Assembly: GCF_021290985.1 (NCBI RefSeq)
Contig: NZ_JAJOYU010000009.1
Span: 1-64,000, forward strand
Direction: 5' to 3'
Length of the DNA: 64,000 bases
DNA from: Rheinheimera soli
Lineage (GTDB): Bacteria; Pseudomonadota; Gammaproteobacteria; Enterobacterales; Alteromonadaceae
The notes under the pieces were generated by a model that was not told the DNA's origin, did no database searches, and saw only the letters and a program-made list of their open reading frames with translations. Positions 1 to 9,647 of this stretch are shown here, piece by piece. Position numbers and translations under genes: made by a program. Each line of letters opens with the position of its first letter. The first letter of the stretch is position 1.

Positions 1-998
1 AAACGGTGCGAGTGGTCGTTATATTGCTTTAGGTATTCCCGCAGCATGTCATTGGCTTCGACCTCATTTTTGGGTTCCCGCAGGTGATAGAGCACTTCAT
101 GGCATTCTTTGACTGTCCGAAAGGCTCGCTCGACTTTGCCTTTTGAACGGGCAGTTTTGCGCCTGTCAGTGGCGCTTGCAGGTTCATGGACTTTCAGCTC
201 AACGCCCAAAAATACCATGACATTGCGAAATACACGGCTTTTAGCGATGGGACCATTATCCAGATAGATGGTTTTCGGGATACCACGGAATGGAAACTCG
301 CTGTCAGACTTCGCACTCATGGCATTGAACAAAAACAGTAAGGCCGCTGGCGTATCCTCGCCATAGACGTTCCGATATTCCTGATAGCAAACCCCGCTGC
401 GGTCATCGACCACGCTGTAGAGCATCAGCAGCGGCCTGCCTTTTTGTGGATCAAACCAGAGCGGTTCCTGCACATGCTTCAAATCAGATGGGCTTAGATC
501 GAATTGCCAGCATTCATTGCTATATGTGGCTTGGAACCGGACCGCAGGCGTATCTCTGAGTACTTGTTTCGGATTAAAACCCCATTGCTGCAGGTAACGA
601 TTGACGGTTGCTTTGTTCAATCGTCCAACCGGCACTTTGATGAACCCATAATCCGAGCCAACACCTGTGCGCTCCAGCAGTGCAATCGCATTGGCTGTTG
701 AAAGATGACGGCCATTTTTATTCATCGTACGGATCTTCAGCGCCGCAATGATTTCGCAATACTGTTCCAGTTCAGCCTGCGGAATGGCTCTGGGTTTACC
801 CGCATCGCTGCGGCGGATGGATTTTGGCTGGTACAAATTGCGTAAGTGTCGGTACAAGGAACTTTCTGAAATGCCGTAGAGGGCTGTGGCCTGTGCAATG
901 ATGTCACGTCGCTGAGCACAGCGCGGCGGTAAGCCTTCCAATCGATGGTAGAGATCAATCAAAACTTCCTGTGCAATGCCGCGCTTCGCTGAGTTCAT
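1..998 (-). CDS. DDE (rve) transposase, 3' part outside window
   Basis: Reading the minus strand from the ATG at 998 gives an open frame that runs off the window with no stop (332 codons seen). The N-terminal part has helix-turn-helix-like segments (about residues 30-60 and 125-140). An integrase core follows with the likely catalytic triad D167 (WQFDLS), D247 (LDNGP) and E290 (KGKVERAF). It should cut and join the ends of the mobile element. It starts 4 bases after the resolvase stop, with AGGTGAT just upstream, so the two genes are probably co-transcribed. The order resolvase then DDE transposase next to a mer operon recalls Tn5053/Tn402-type elements, but no TniB or TniQ is visible here, so the family is left open. 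Confidence 0.85.
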   Translation of the reverse strand, partial: MNSAKRGIAQEVLIDLYHRLEGLPPRCAQRRDIIAQATALYGISESSLYRHLRNLYQPKSIRRSDAGKPRAIPQAELEQYCEIIAALKIRTMNKNGRHLSTANAIALLERTGVGSDYGFIKVPVGRLNKATVNRYLQQWGFNPKQVLRDTPAVRFQATYSNECWQFDLSPSDLKHVQEPLWFDPQKGRPLLMLYSVVDDRSGVCYQEYRNVYGEDTPAALLFLFNAMSAKSDSEFPFRGIPKTIYLDNGPIAKSRVFRNVMVFLGVELKVHEPASATDRRKTARSKGKVERAFRTVKECHEVLYHLREPKNEVEANDMLREYLKQYNDHSHR

Positions 999-1002
999 GG
1001 CA

Positions 1003-1593
1003 TCACCTGAGCCCAACACTGCCAATACCAACTCCCTGAAGTCGTAGGTATTTATAAAGAGTGGTCTTGGAGATATTGAGCTGTGCGGCAATTTGCTGCG
1101 CACTGAGACTGCCTTGCTTGTATAATGCTTCTGCCGCTATTGCCACATTTTGGGCGTCTTTGCTAAGTCCTGCTGGTCGCCCTCCGTTGCGTCCGCGTGC
1201 CCGAGCCGAAGCCAATCCTGCTTTTGTGCGCTCCCTAATCAAATCCCGTTCAAATTCAGCGATGGAGGCAAACACATTCGTGATGAGACGCCCTTGTGGC
1301 GTGGTGGTATCCACTGGGTCGTTAAGACTGCGAAGGCCAATCTGCTGTTCGGTCAATTGGTTCATCAAATGCACCAAATGCTGTAACGACCGTCCGAGCC
1401 GGTCCAGTTTATATACCACGATGATGTCGCCAGCTCTGAGCTGACCAAGTAAATCATCAAGGCCAGGTCTTTTGGTTTTTGCGCCGGAAGCGATATCTCT
1501 AAAAACACGTTCACAACCGGCGTTTTTGAGCGCGTCTTCCTGCAGGTCAAAACTTTGCCCTTTGGTGCTGATCCGGCAGTACCCAAAAATCAT
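1003..1593 (-). CDS. Serine recombinase (resolvase/invertase family)
   Basis: The product has 196 residues, the usual length for small serine resolvases. The catalytic serine is S9 in YCRIST. The conserved core follows (VYKLDRLGRS, then FASIAEFERDLIRERTKAGL leading into the long E helix), and the C-terminal helix-turn-helix is near residues 160-185 (SAQQIAAQLNISKTTLYKYL). It most likely resolves cointegrates at a res site in the repeat-rich DNA just upstream (1594-1830). It lies directly before the DDE transposase and behind merA, so it belongs to the transposition module. An invertase role cannot be excluded from sequence alone. Confidence 0.92.
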   Translation of the reverse strand: MIFGYCRISTKGQSFDLQEDALKNAGCERVFRDIASGAKTKRPGLDDLLGQLRAGDIIVVYKLDRLGRSLQHLVHLMNQLTEQQIGLRSLNDPVDTTTPQGRLITNVFASIAEFERDLIRERTKAGLASARARGRNGGRPAGLSKDAQNVAIAAEALYKQGSLSAQQIAAQLNISKTTLYKYLRLQGVGIGSVGLR

Positions 1594-1799
1594 CAGATAA
1601 CCCTGAATCGTTCATTTAATTGAATGAAAGAGTATGGTTCTGAACGCTGATTTCATCAACCAGTTAACTGAACGGTTTTTTGAGAATTTTTTTCAGGGTT
1701 GCATGCACCTCTTGTTGGTTCATAAATACGTTCATTTTTATGAACCAAAAGAATGAGGATCGATTTTAAAGAAGATTGTTTTATTTTCAGACGAAATTA
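1594..1799. other. res-like site upstream of the resolvase
   Basis: No gene is seen here. The stretch is full of GTTCA/TGAAC half-sites. One near-palindrome is TTCATTTAATTGAATGAA at about 1612-1629, and one perfect 10-bp inverted repeat has arms 1717-1726 (GGTTCATAAA) and 1737-1746 around a 10-nt centre. More half-sites lie between (near 1638 and 1671). Paired half-sites directly upstream of a serine resolvase are what a res recombination site with several dimer-binding subsites looks like. The resolvase promoter probably lies in the same stretch. The function is inferred from position and symmetry. Confidence 0.55.
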
Positions 1800-1820
1800 G
1801 GCCAGTGTTATCAACTGGCC
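1800..1820 (-). terminator. Hairpin after merA
   Basis: Perfect 7-bp arms (1800-1806 GGCCAGT and 1814-1820) around a 7-nt loop lie just past the merA stop. Only a short AATTT follows on the minus strand, so termination strength is doubtful. Confidence 0.4.
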
Positions 1821-1830
1821 GTTGTCAATT

Positions 1831-3492
<1,662 letters not shown>

Positions 3493-3595
3493 TCAACAGC
3501 ACAGATGTATTTTCTGCGATTGTTAATTATTGCAAACCAACAAGCTCAGCTTATCGCCGAAACAGTGTCCGTAATCGTAGTAGTCTTTCCGCGCT

Positions 3596-3874
3596 TTACT
3601 CTTTGACCGTTGACGGATAACCCGCGTTAGTGGTGGCTTCAGTCAGTGCTTTCACCGTGGTTTTTTCGTCATCGAAGGTGACTACTGCTAACTTGGTGTC
3701 AAAGGTGACTTCAGCTTTACTGACGCCCTCGACATTTTGTAAGGCTTTTTTGACCGTAAACGGACAAGTGACGCAGTTCATGGTCGGAACTTCCAACGTA
3801 ACCGTTTTCGTTTCGGCTATAGCGCTCAGGCTGGTCAACGTTAGCAAAAACAACAAGGTGATTTTCTTCATCAT
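3596..3874 (-). CDS. merP: Periplasmic mercury-binding protein
   Basis: MerP binds Hg(II) in the periplasm and passes it to MerT. The product has 92 residues, the usual size. It has a signal peptide (MMKKITLLFLLTLTSLSAIAE) and the metal site MNCVTCPF, a GMTCxxC variant with asparagine after the methionine. A longer reading frame would begin inside merT. The start was placed at the double Met because GGAG lies just upstream; the second ATG (3871) has the better spacing of six bases. It sits between merT and merA on the same strand. Confidence 0.95.
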   Translation of the reverse strand: MMKKITLLFLLTLTSLSAIAETKTVTLEVPTMNCVTCPFTVKKALQNVEGVSKAEVTFDTKLAVVTFDDEKTTVKALTEATTNAGYPSTVKE

Positions 3875-3923
3875 TCGCTCCAATAACGTATAAAACGTTA
3901 ACAAAATTGAGGGTAAAAAGTAT

Positions 3924-4271
3924 TCAGGCGAACCAGACAATCCAATAATTGCTGGTGACTAACATTAATGCTGTGAGTGCTGATAACCAAAAGATCACCT
4001 GCCTGCGTTTTCGCACTTGGGGAACTGCACAGACTGTTCCTGGAGCGCACATGTCAGTAGGTCGATAGACCTTCCAGCCAGCAAATCCAAACGAGGTTAA
4101 AACCAGCAGAATAAAAATAGGGCGATAAGGTTCTAACATGGTCAAATGACCAATCCAGGAACCACTCACCCCAAGTAGCAACAAAACGAAAGGACCGGCA
4201 CAACAAACGCCTGCACCAATAGCCGCAACTATTCCACCGATAACGGGGAGATTTGACTCTTTTATGGACAC
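3924..4271 (-). CDS. merT: Mercuric ion inner-membrane transporter
   Basis: MerT carries Hg(II) across the inner membrane to MerA. The product has 115 residues with three hydrophobic segments. The first (GGIVAAIGAGVCCAGPFVLLLLG) contains the vicinal cysteine pair that receives mercury. The loop after the second holds CAPGTVC, the cytoplasmic cysteine pair. The length and cysteine pattern match MerT of Tn21/Tn501. It is the first structural gene after the MerR-type promoter at 4304-4335 and is followed by merP 49 bases further on. No merC, merF or merD was found. Confidence 0.97.
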   Translation of the reverse strand: MSIKESNLPVIGGIVAAIGAGVCCAGPFVLLLLGVSGSWIGHLTMLEPYRPIFILLVLTSFGFAGWKVYRPTDMCAPGTVCAVPQVRKRRQVIFWLSALTALMLVTSNYWIVWFA

Positions 4272-4303
4272 GTTTTACTCCTGGGATTAGAGCTATCGGT
4301 GTC

Positions 4304-4335
4304 AGTGTAGATGCCGTACCATAGTACGGAGTCAA
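4304..4335 (-). promoter_or_regulatory. MerR-type promoter/operator of merTPA
   Basis: On the minus strand there is a -35 TTGACT (4330-4335), a 20-bp spacer and a -10-like TACACT (4304-4309). The spacer contains the hyphenated dyad CCGTAC-4-GTACGG (arms 4314-4319 and 4324-4329). An overlong 19-20 bp spacer carrying a dyad is the signature of MerR-controlled promoters: MerR bends and untwists the DNA when Hg(II) binds. A 19-bp reading gives the poorer -10 CTACAC. Confidence 0.88.
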
Positions 4336-4350
4336 GCCCAATCGGTGGGT

Positions 4351-4755
4351 TTAGTTGTTATGTGGTTGTAGGGATTCGATAATGGGGCAATGGGTCTGAT
4401 CCGGATTGGATGCGCATTGGCTCAGCAGGTGATGAAGAACAAGTTCCAGACTCTGCAGATCTGCAATCTTTGAGCGGACATTGGCAAGCTTGAGTGTGGC
4501 CACGTCCTGAACGCCCTGACATGGGGTATCATTGAGTGTGAGCAGATGATGGATTTCTTCCAGTGTGAACCCTAACTCCTGCGCCCGCTTGATAAATCGA
4601 AGCCGATTCAGGGTAGTGACAGGATACCGGCGAAACCCCTGTGTCGGTTTACCAGGCTGTTCAACAAGACCGCGGCGTTCGTAGTAGCGGATAGTTTCAA
4701 CGTTAACGACAGCTGCATTAGCTAATTGGCCGATTGTATACAAAGTTACGTCCAT
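4351..4755 (-). CDS. merR: Mercury-responsive transcription regulator
   Basis: MerR represses the mer promoter without mercury and activates it with Hg(II). The product has 134 residues. The N-terminal winged helix-turn-helix is YTIGQLANAAVVNVETIRYYERRGL, followed by a dimerisation helix and the Hg-binding cysteines C79, C114 and C123. Their spacing is the same as C82/C117/C126 of Tn501 MerR. It lies upstream of merT on the same strand with an 80-bp gap. In Tn21 and Tn501 merR is divergent, so this is a different layout. It has its own promoter and dyad touching the start codon, which suggests autoregulation. Confidence 0.96.
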   Translation of the reverse strand: MDVTLYTIGQLANAAVVNVETIRYYERRGLVEQPGKPTQGFRRYPVTTLNRLRFIKRAQELGFTLEEIHHLLTLNDTPCQGVQDVATLKLANVRSKIADLQSLELVLHHLLSQCASNPDQTHCPIIESLQPHNN

Positions 4756-4757
4756 TT

Positions 4758-4783
4758 ACCGTACTTACATACGGTCTATTATA
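4758..4783 (-). promoter_or_regulatory. merR promoter with operator over the start region
   Basis: A perfect -10 TATAAT lies on the minus strand at 4778-4783. Just downstream is the dyad ACCGTA-6-TACGGT (4758-4775), ending two bases before the merR ATG. Its half-sites match the merTPA dyad (CCGTA/TACGG). MerR bound here would sit on the transcription start and block its own synthesis. No clear -35 or Shine-Dalgarno was seen, and the leader would be only about 16 bases. Confidence 0.65.
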
Positions 4784-4954
4784 ATCCAAAATTAGCCATC
4801 AATAACATTAGTACGAGATTTTGCTTCCTGAGGATTTCGATCAGCTATAACGCTGTTCATTGATAACCTCAATGCTGGTTGCTGGTCACGGCAACTCCAA
4901 CATTTGTAAATTTATGCGACTGTCCACTGAGCATAATGAATGACAACTGTAGCC

Positions 4955-5089
4955 AGTTAATGTGAGCCGATAAGGATAAATTCAAGCTCGTTATTAATTC
5001 TGGATATCTCATTAGCAGTGATTGTGAGCCGAGCGTTCGGCTTTTTAACAGTTAATCTGAGTCCGAGAAGCCGGATGTAATCAAGCTCG
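4955..5089. repeat. Imperfect direct repeats between merR and the Tn3 transposase
   Basis: The interval 4784-5439 holds no gene I can support. Three related 16-17 bp blocks occur: AGTTAATGTGAGCCGA (4955-4970), AGTGATTGTGAGCCGA (5017-5032) and AGTTAATCTGAGTCCGA (5050-5066). The first and third are each followed, after 11-14 bases, by TCAAGCTCG (4982-4990 and 5081-5089), making a unit of about 40-45 bp present twice. Such repeats could be transposase-binding repeats at the right end of the mer element, which would fit the absence of any other visible end. That is inference. Confidence 0.5.
5028..5046 (+). terminator. Small intrinsic terminator
   Basis: The stem GCCGA/TCGGC with loop GCGT is followed by five T. 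It reads on the plus strand, where no gene ends. It may shield the downstream transposase gene from read-through, or be a leftover of a lost gene. Confidence 0.45.
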
Positions 5090-5439
5090 CGGTATTATGT
5101 TTGCGAGCCACTACATCTACGAAGGTTCGTTTTCATGTGCTCCAGTCTGACGGTCGTTTTGCCATTCAAGAGTTTGCTCTAAGTGCAGACGACCTTTTCA
5201 AATTGTTCAGAGCCAATGCAGACAGATGTTCAGCAATAGACAAAGTTAACTTCGAAAACGGCTGTATTGGAGCAGGAGTATCAGCAGATGAACCATAATC
5301 CAACGTAGCCATCCATTTAAGTTTCATCTATTTAATTTCATTTAATGTACTGAAATAAACAAAGAAATCGCTATTGAAATTAATACGCTGGTATGTTGTT
5401 CTGGACACCAAAAGAGATGCACGATGTGAAGGATGATCA

Positions 5440-8415
5440 ATGGCGACAGTTGCTCAAACCGCATACCCGACCTTACCGGCGAATTTTTCTCTCAAGCTCT
5501 TAAACAAACAGTATCAACCAACCAACTACGAACTGGAATGGCTCAGTACTATCAGAAAACCCATCCAACGACTGGGGTTTCTGGTGCAACTGAAAACGCT
5601 GCAACGGCTCGGGTATGTAGTGTCCCCCCTTGACTGCCCAGACACCTTAATCAAATACCTTGCAAAATTAACAGGCATCACTACGCTGCCTTCTGCGAAG
5701 GACTGGGCAGCCTATATTAAATCGACAGCCAGAACCAAACATCTTGCGCAGATACGCGAATTTGTCGGTGTCAAATTGCTGCAGGAAGCTGATTGGGCAT
5801 GGTTGAAAACGGTGGCAAGGCGTGCCGCACTGGTTAAAGACGCCGTTAATGACATCCTCAACGTCTCGCTGGAGGAGCTGATCCACCACCGGTTTGAGCT
5901 GCCGGGGTTTACTCGTCTACTGCGCTTAGCCAGAACTGCCAGAAATGAGGTGAACACTGAATACTACCGGGCCATTTACGATGAGTTGCGACCGGAATCC
6001 AGAGCTGAGTTGGACCAACTCCTGATCAAAGATGTCAATGAAAGTTACAGCGCCTGGCAGCGGTTAAAGCGAGAACCCAAAAAGCCGAGCGCCAGAGAGA
6101 TCCGTTCCTACATTCAGCATGTGACCTGGCTAAAATCGCTCAGTGAGCAAATGCCACAAATACGCCTCCCCGCGACCAAACTGAGTCAGTTCATGCTGGA
6201 GGCCCGTGCATTGGACGCCAAAGATATGCGGGAACTCAAGCCCCTAAAGCGTTATGCGTTAGCGGTGCTCCTTATCCGGGGTCAGCATGGGAAAGCACTG
6301 GATGATGTAGCAGACATCATGATCCGTATTCTGCGGGGACTGGAGAGTGTCGCAAAAAAGAATTACGACCAGCATATTTTGAACCGGCAAAAGGAAAGCG
6401 AAGCGCTCGTTCGTGGTTACTTTGACGCCATGGCGGCGTTTGGTAGCGAAGGCACCGCGGAAGAGCGAATTGACGCTATTCAGAAAACATTTTCACCGGA
6501 CTTGACCACCCAAATGGCGAAGTGTCAGGAATATCTGGCGGCAGTAGCCCATGGTTTTTTACCATTTATGCTGCAGCCTTATCATCAGAAACGGTCCTTG
6601 CTGTTTTTGTGTCTGGAAGCCATGGAGCTTCGCAGTACCTCAACCGATCAGAGCACCATTTCACTCATTGCCAACCTACAGTCACTGCGGAACAGTCACA
6701 AAGAAATGCTGCCAGTATCGCAACTGCAATCGGATGAACTCGATCTGCTTACACTTCTGTCTCCGCAATGGCAAAACATTATCAGACGTGACGTGGCAGG
6801 AAATGCACTGTATCACCGCAAACTATATGAACTGGCGTGCTTTTCTATGATCCGGCGAGAACTTCAATCAGGGGATTTGCATGTGGTACACGCCAGGGAA
6901 TATGACGATTACCGAGAGGATTTGGTCAGTTGGGAGGAGTACCAACAGGAAATTGATCGCTATGCCCAGGAAGTTGAACAGCCCGTTAATGACGCTGAGC
7001 GATTTGTCACCGAACTGCAGCAGGAGCTCAGTGAGTTGGCCACGACGGTGGATCTCACATTCCCTGGTAATAGCCATGCCCAATTTATCGATGGACGCCT
7101 TAGTTTAAAGAAAAGCAATACTGCACGACCTGTCGCAGCCGTCCAACGCTTAGACACCGCGATTGTCGATGGGATGGAGCCCTCGAGCATTGTCGATATT
7201 CTGACCGACTGCGAGCACTGGCTTGAACTGCACAAGTTGATACACACAGCTGCCGGCAACCAAGTGAAAATTGAATTTCCGGAGCAGCGTTTTTTAACCA
7301 CACTGTTTTGCTACGGTTGTAATTTAGGGCCGGCTCAAACTTCCCGCTCGGTTAAAGGCTTTACACAGAAGCAAGTTGCCTGGCTTAACTTGCGCCATGT
7401 CACTGAAGAACGCTTAGAAAAAGCGTTGACCAAAGTCGTCAACGCATACAACCAGTTTGATTTACCGAAGTATTGGGGCTCTGGTAAACACGCCTCTGCA
7501 GATGGGACTAAATGGGAGCTGTATGAGCAGAATTTGATGTCAGAATTTCATATCCGATACGGTGGTTATGGCGGTATAGGTTATTATCACGTGTCGGACA
7601 CCTACATTGCATTATTCAGCCATTTTATTCCTTGTGGTACCTATGAAGGGGTTCATATCCTGGACATCGTGCAGAAAAACGATTCAGACATTCAACCGGA
7701 TACGCTGCATGGTGATACACAATCCCAGAGTTACACAGTGTTTGGATTGGCGCATTTATTGGGGATAAAACTGATGCCCCGGATCCGAAACATTCAGGAT
7801 TTGAGTTTATACCGGCCAAGCAAAGACACGAAATACCAGCACATTGATGCCTTGTTCAAAGGCTCTATTGATTTCGATCTGATCCAGGCCAGGTTGCCAG
7901 ATATGCTGCGGGTAGTTGTCTCCATCAAACTCGGCAGAATCACACCGTCGACACTGCTCAAACGCTTAGGGACGTTCAGCCGGAAGAACAAGTTGTACTT
8001 TGCGTTTCGGGAGCTGGGACGGTTGATTAGAACCATGTTTTTGCTCAATTACATTGATAACCACGAGCTTCGTCAGCTCATCCATGCTGAAACCAACAAA
8101 TCGGAAGCCTTCAATAACTTCACCAAATGGTTATTTTTTGGCAACGATGGGATCATTGCTGAGAATATTAGGCACGAGCAGCAAAAAATAGTGAAATATA
8201 ATCAACTTGTTGCCAATATGGTGATCCTGTATAACACGGAAAAGATGACAAAACTCCTCAAGAAACTGGCTGAAGCAGGTCATGAGGTTACGCCAGAAAC
8301 GTTGGCCGGTTTGTCACCTTACCGGACATCTCATATTAATCGGTACGGGGATTATCACATCGATATTAACCGGAAAACCGAACCATTGGATTTTACTGTC
8401 AAAGTCATTGAGTAG
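5440..8415 (+). CDS. tnpA: Tn3-family transposase
   Basis: The product is 991 residues long, the normal size for Tn3 TnpA, and uninterrupted. The C-terminal DDE domain is clear: SADGTKW with the first Asp near 688, then HGDTQSQSYTVFGLAHLLG and MPRIRN with the second Asp near 758. The last block, near 905-930 (ENIRHEQQKIVKYNQLVANM), carries the catalytic Glu. The ATG at 5440 was chosen because AAGGAT lies seven bases upstream. It should catalyse replicative transposition into cointegrates. No partner tnpR or tnpS was found next to it; the only resolvase in view belongs to the mer element. No 38-bp terminal repeats beginning GGGG were recognised on either side. Confidence 0.95.
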   Translation: MATVAQTAYPTLPANFSLKLLNKQYQPTNYELEWLSTIRKPIQRLGFLVQLKTLQRLGYVVSPLDCPDTLIKYLAKLTGITTLPSAKDWAAYIKSTARTKHLAQIREFVGVKLLQEADWAWLKTVARRAALVKDAVNDILNVSLEELIHHRFELPGFTRLLRLARTARNEVNTEYYRAIYDELRPESRAELDQLLIKDVNESYSAWQRLKREPKKPSAREIRSYIQHVTWLKSLSEQMPQIRLPATKLSQFMLEARALDAKDMRELKPLKRYALAVLLIRGQHGKALDDVADIMIRILRGLESVAKKNYDQHILNRQKESEALVRGYFDAMAAFGSEGTAEERIDAIQKTFSPDLTTQMAKCQEYLAAVAHGFLPFMLQPYHQKRSLLFLCLEAMELRSTSTDQSTISLIANLQSLRNSHKEMLPVSQLQSDELDLLTLLSPQWQNIIRRDVAGNALYHRKLYELACFSMIRRELQSGDLHVVHAREYDDYREDLVSWEEYQQEIDRYAQEVEQPVNDAERFVTELQQELSELATTVDLTFPGNSHAQFIDGRLSLKKSNTARPVAAVQRLDTAIVDGMEPSSIVDILTDCEHWLELHKLIHTAAGNQVKIEFPEQRFLTTLFCYGCNLGPAQTSRSVKGFTQKQVAWLNLRHVTEERLEKALTKVVNAYNQFDLPKYWGSGKHASADGTKWELYEQNLMSEFHIRYGGYGGIGYYHVSDTYIALFSHFIPCGTYEGVHILDIVQKNDSDIQPDTLHGDTQSQSYTVFGLAHLLGIKLMPRIRNIQDLSLYRPSKDTKYQHIDALFKGSIDFDLIQARLPDMLRVVVSIKLGRITPSTLLKRLGTFSRKNKLYFAFRELGRLIRTMFLLNYIDNHELRQLIHAETNKSEAFNNFTKWLFFGNDGIIAENIRHEQQKIVKYNQLVANMVILYNTEKMTKLLKKLAEAGHEVTPETLAGLSPYRTSHINRYGDYHIDINRKTEPLDFTVKVIE

Positions 8416-8437
8416 ACGTTTGGCGAAGGTGAAAATA

Positions 8438-9526
8438 GTGACAGAACTTCATGAACTTCATCGGCTTGCGTCTAAGCGGCTCCAAGACCATATTGAGAAA
8501 CATCGTCAGACGCCGGATGTAACGCTTGCTAAACACATTCGGTATATACAAGAGCAAAAAGCCAACATGATTTCAGGAAAAAAACTGGTGTATCTCGACA
8601 CACTTGCCTGGAAATGCCTGGCTGATTATAAACTCAAAAAACCAAAATTGACCGATGCCATGATCATGTTCGCAGAGACATTCTTCGCTAAAGCGCATTC
8701 GGGTCAGTATGTCTTTCCCATCGCCTTTCCGACCTTTGTAGAGTTAGATGCGCTGGTCATCCCTGAAACACGAGCGTTATTAAATGACCTTGTCGATGAG
8801 TTCTCAAGCGGGTTTTGTATTGTCCATCAACATGAACGGATCCGGGAAGAACTGGTGCAGCTCACCTCAGCTCAATGGAACGTGCACAAGGCCGCATCTG
8901 ATTATTTATGCAGTCCACTGGAACTGATGGAATTGTCTTACCCCACGCTTCCTGCATTTGTCACTGCCAGTATCGACCAGAACACTTTTAACAAGGCGTG
9001 GTTTGATGCGATGACGGAATTGCCCATGTCCGCGCAGTTGAAAGTGGCAGCGACGGCACCTGACGAAAAATGGAATAATGAACTCGGACTTACATCGCTC
9101 AACGAAGCCAAAATCAAATATCAGGGCGACGTCGGCACCCTAAAACAGGCAATTTTTGTGGAGCTAAAAGGCTGTATTGAAGCCTGGGCAGACATTGAAG
9201 GACAGGCCATTGAACCAAAAATTGTGGCTGAAATGGCGTGTTACATTATGGCAATCTGGCAGTCGGATACATTTTATTTAGCCTTTCCAACACTGCGAGT
9301 GTTGAGTGCTTTGCATGGAAGTCTACGCACAGATCCAAACCGACGCTTTAAAAGCGGGGATTTAAATGATTTTTCCGTTGCAGCAGATGCGCTATCAATC
9401 TGTGATGTGTTTCTAACCGACAGGCGCTTAGCAAATCTAATAAGCTCAGAAGAGCTTGATTTGGGAAAGCTGCTTGGTTGCCAAGTTATTCATGGCTTCG
9501 AGGCAATGGCCAGCTATTTTAGCTAA
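8438..9526 (+). CDS. PIN-like nuclease domain protein, Tn3 passenger
   Basis: The start is the GTG at 8438, preceded by AAGGTG at six bases; the frame stays open upstream inside tnpA, but nothing there supports a start. The 362-residue product is not one I recognise by name. Near the N terminus is VYLDT (D54), and near the C terminus GDLNDF...CDVFLTDRRL (D311, D323, D328). This is the pattern of acidic residues at strand ends in PIN-domain RNases such as VapC, with a long helical middle part. It starts 22 bases after tnpA and is probably co-transcribed with it. It could be a toxin-like or defence-like passenger, or help transposition. The family is an inference from motif shape. Confidence 0.6.
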   Translation: MTELHELHRLASKRLQDHIEKHRQTPDVTLAKHIRYIQEQKANMISGKKLVYLDTLAWKCLADYKLKKPKLTDAMIMFAETFFAKAHSGQYVFPIAFPTFVELDALVIPETRALLNDLVDEFSSGFCIVHQHERIREELVQLTSAQWNVHKAASDYLCSPLELMELSYPTLPAFVTASIDQNTFNKAWFDAMTELPMSAQLKVAATAPDEKWNNELGLTSLNEAKIKYQGDVGTLKQAIFVELKGCIEAWADIEGQAIEPKIVAEMACYIMAIWQSDTFYLAFPTLRVLSALHGSLRTDPNRRFKSGDLNDFSVAADALSICDVFLTDRRLANLISSEELDLGKLLGCQVIHGFEAMASYFS

Positions 9527-9647
9527 TCCGGTAAATTGGGCTGAAAAATAACGACCAAAGATTAAGTACATAAAATATGCTAAAACAGTATGTAAAGCTT
9601 AATAGTCATATATTTATGTGATAGCAATAATCAAAAAGGACAGAAAA

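Noticed and set aside
504-958. Short frames inside the left transposase region
   Set aside because: They lie in other frames over the continuous minus-strand DDE transposase (998 to window edge), which explains the region fully.
5056-5298. Open frame on the plus strand with TTG start at 5101
   Set aside because: It reads plausibly (LRATTSTKVRFHVLQSDGRFA...), but there is no ATG, no ribosome-binding site, and it overlaps the direct repeats; at most a gene remnant.
5299-5439. Tn3-type 38-bp terminal inverted repeat upstream of tnpA
   Set aside because: I searched both sides (4784-5439 and 13640-14231) for GGGG-starting ends and matching inverted repeats and found none; the Tn3 unit boundaries stay unknown.
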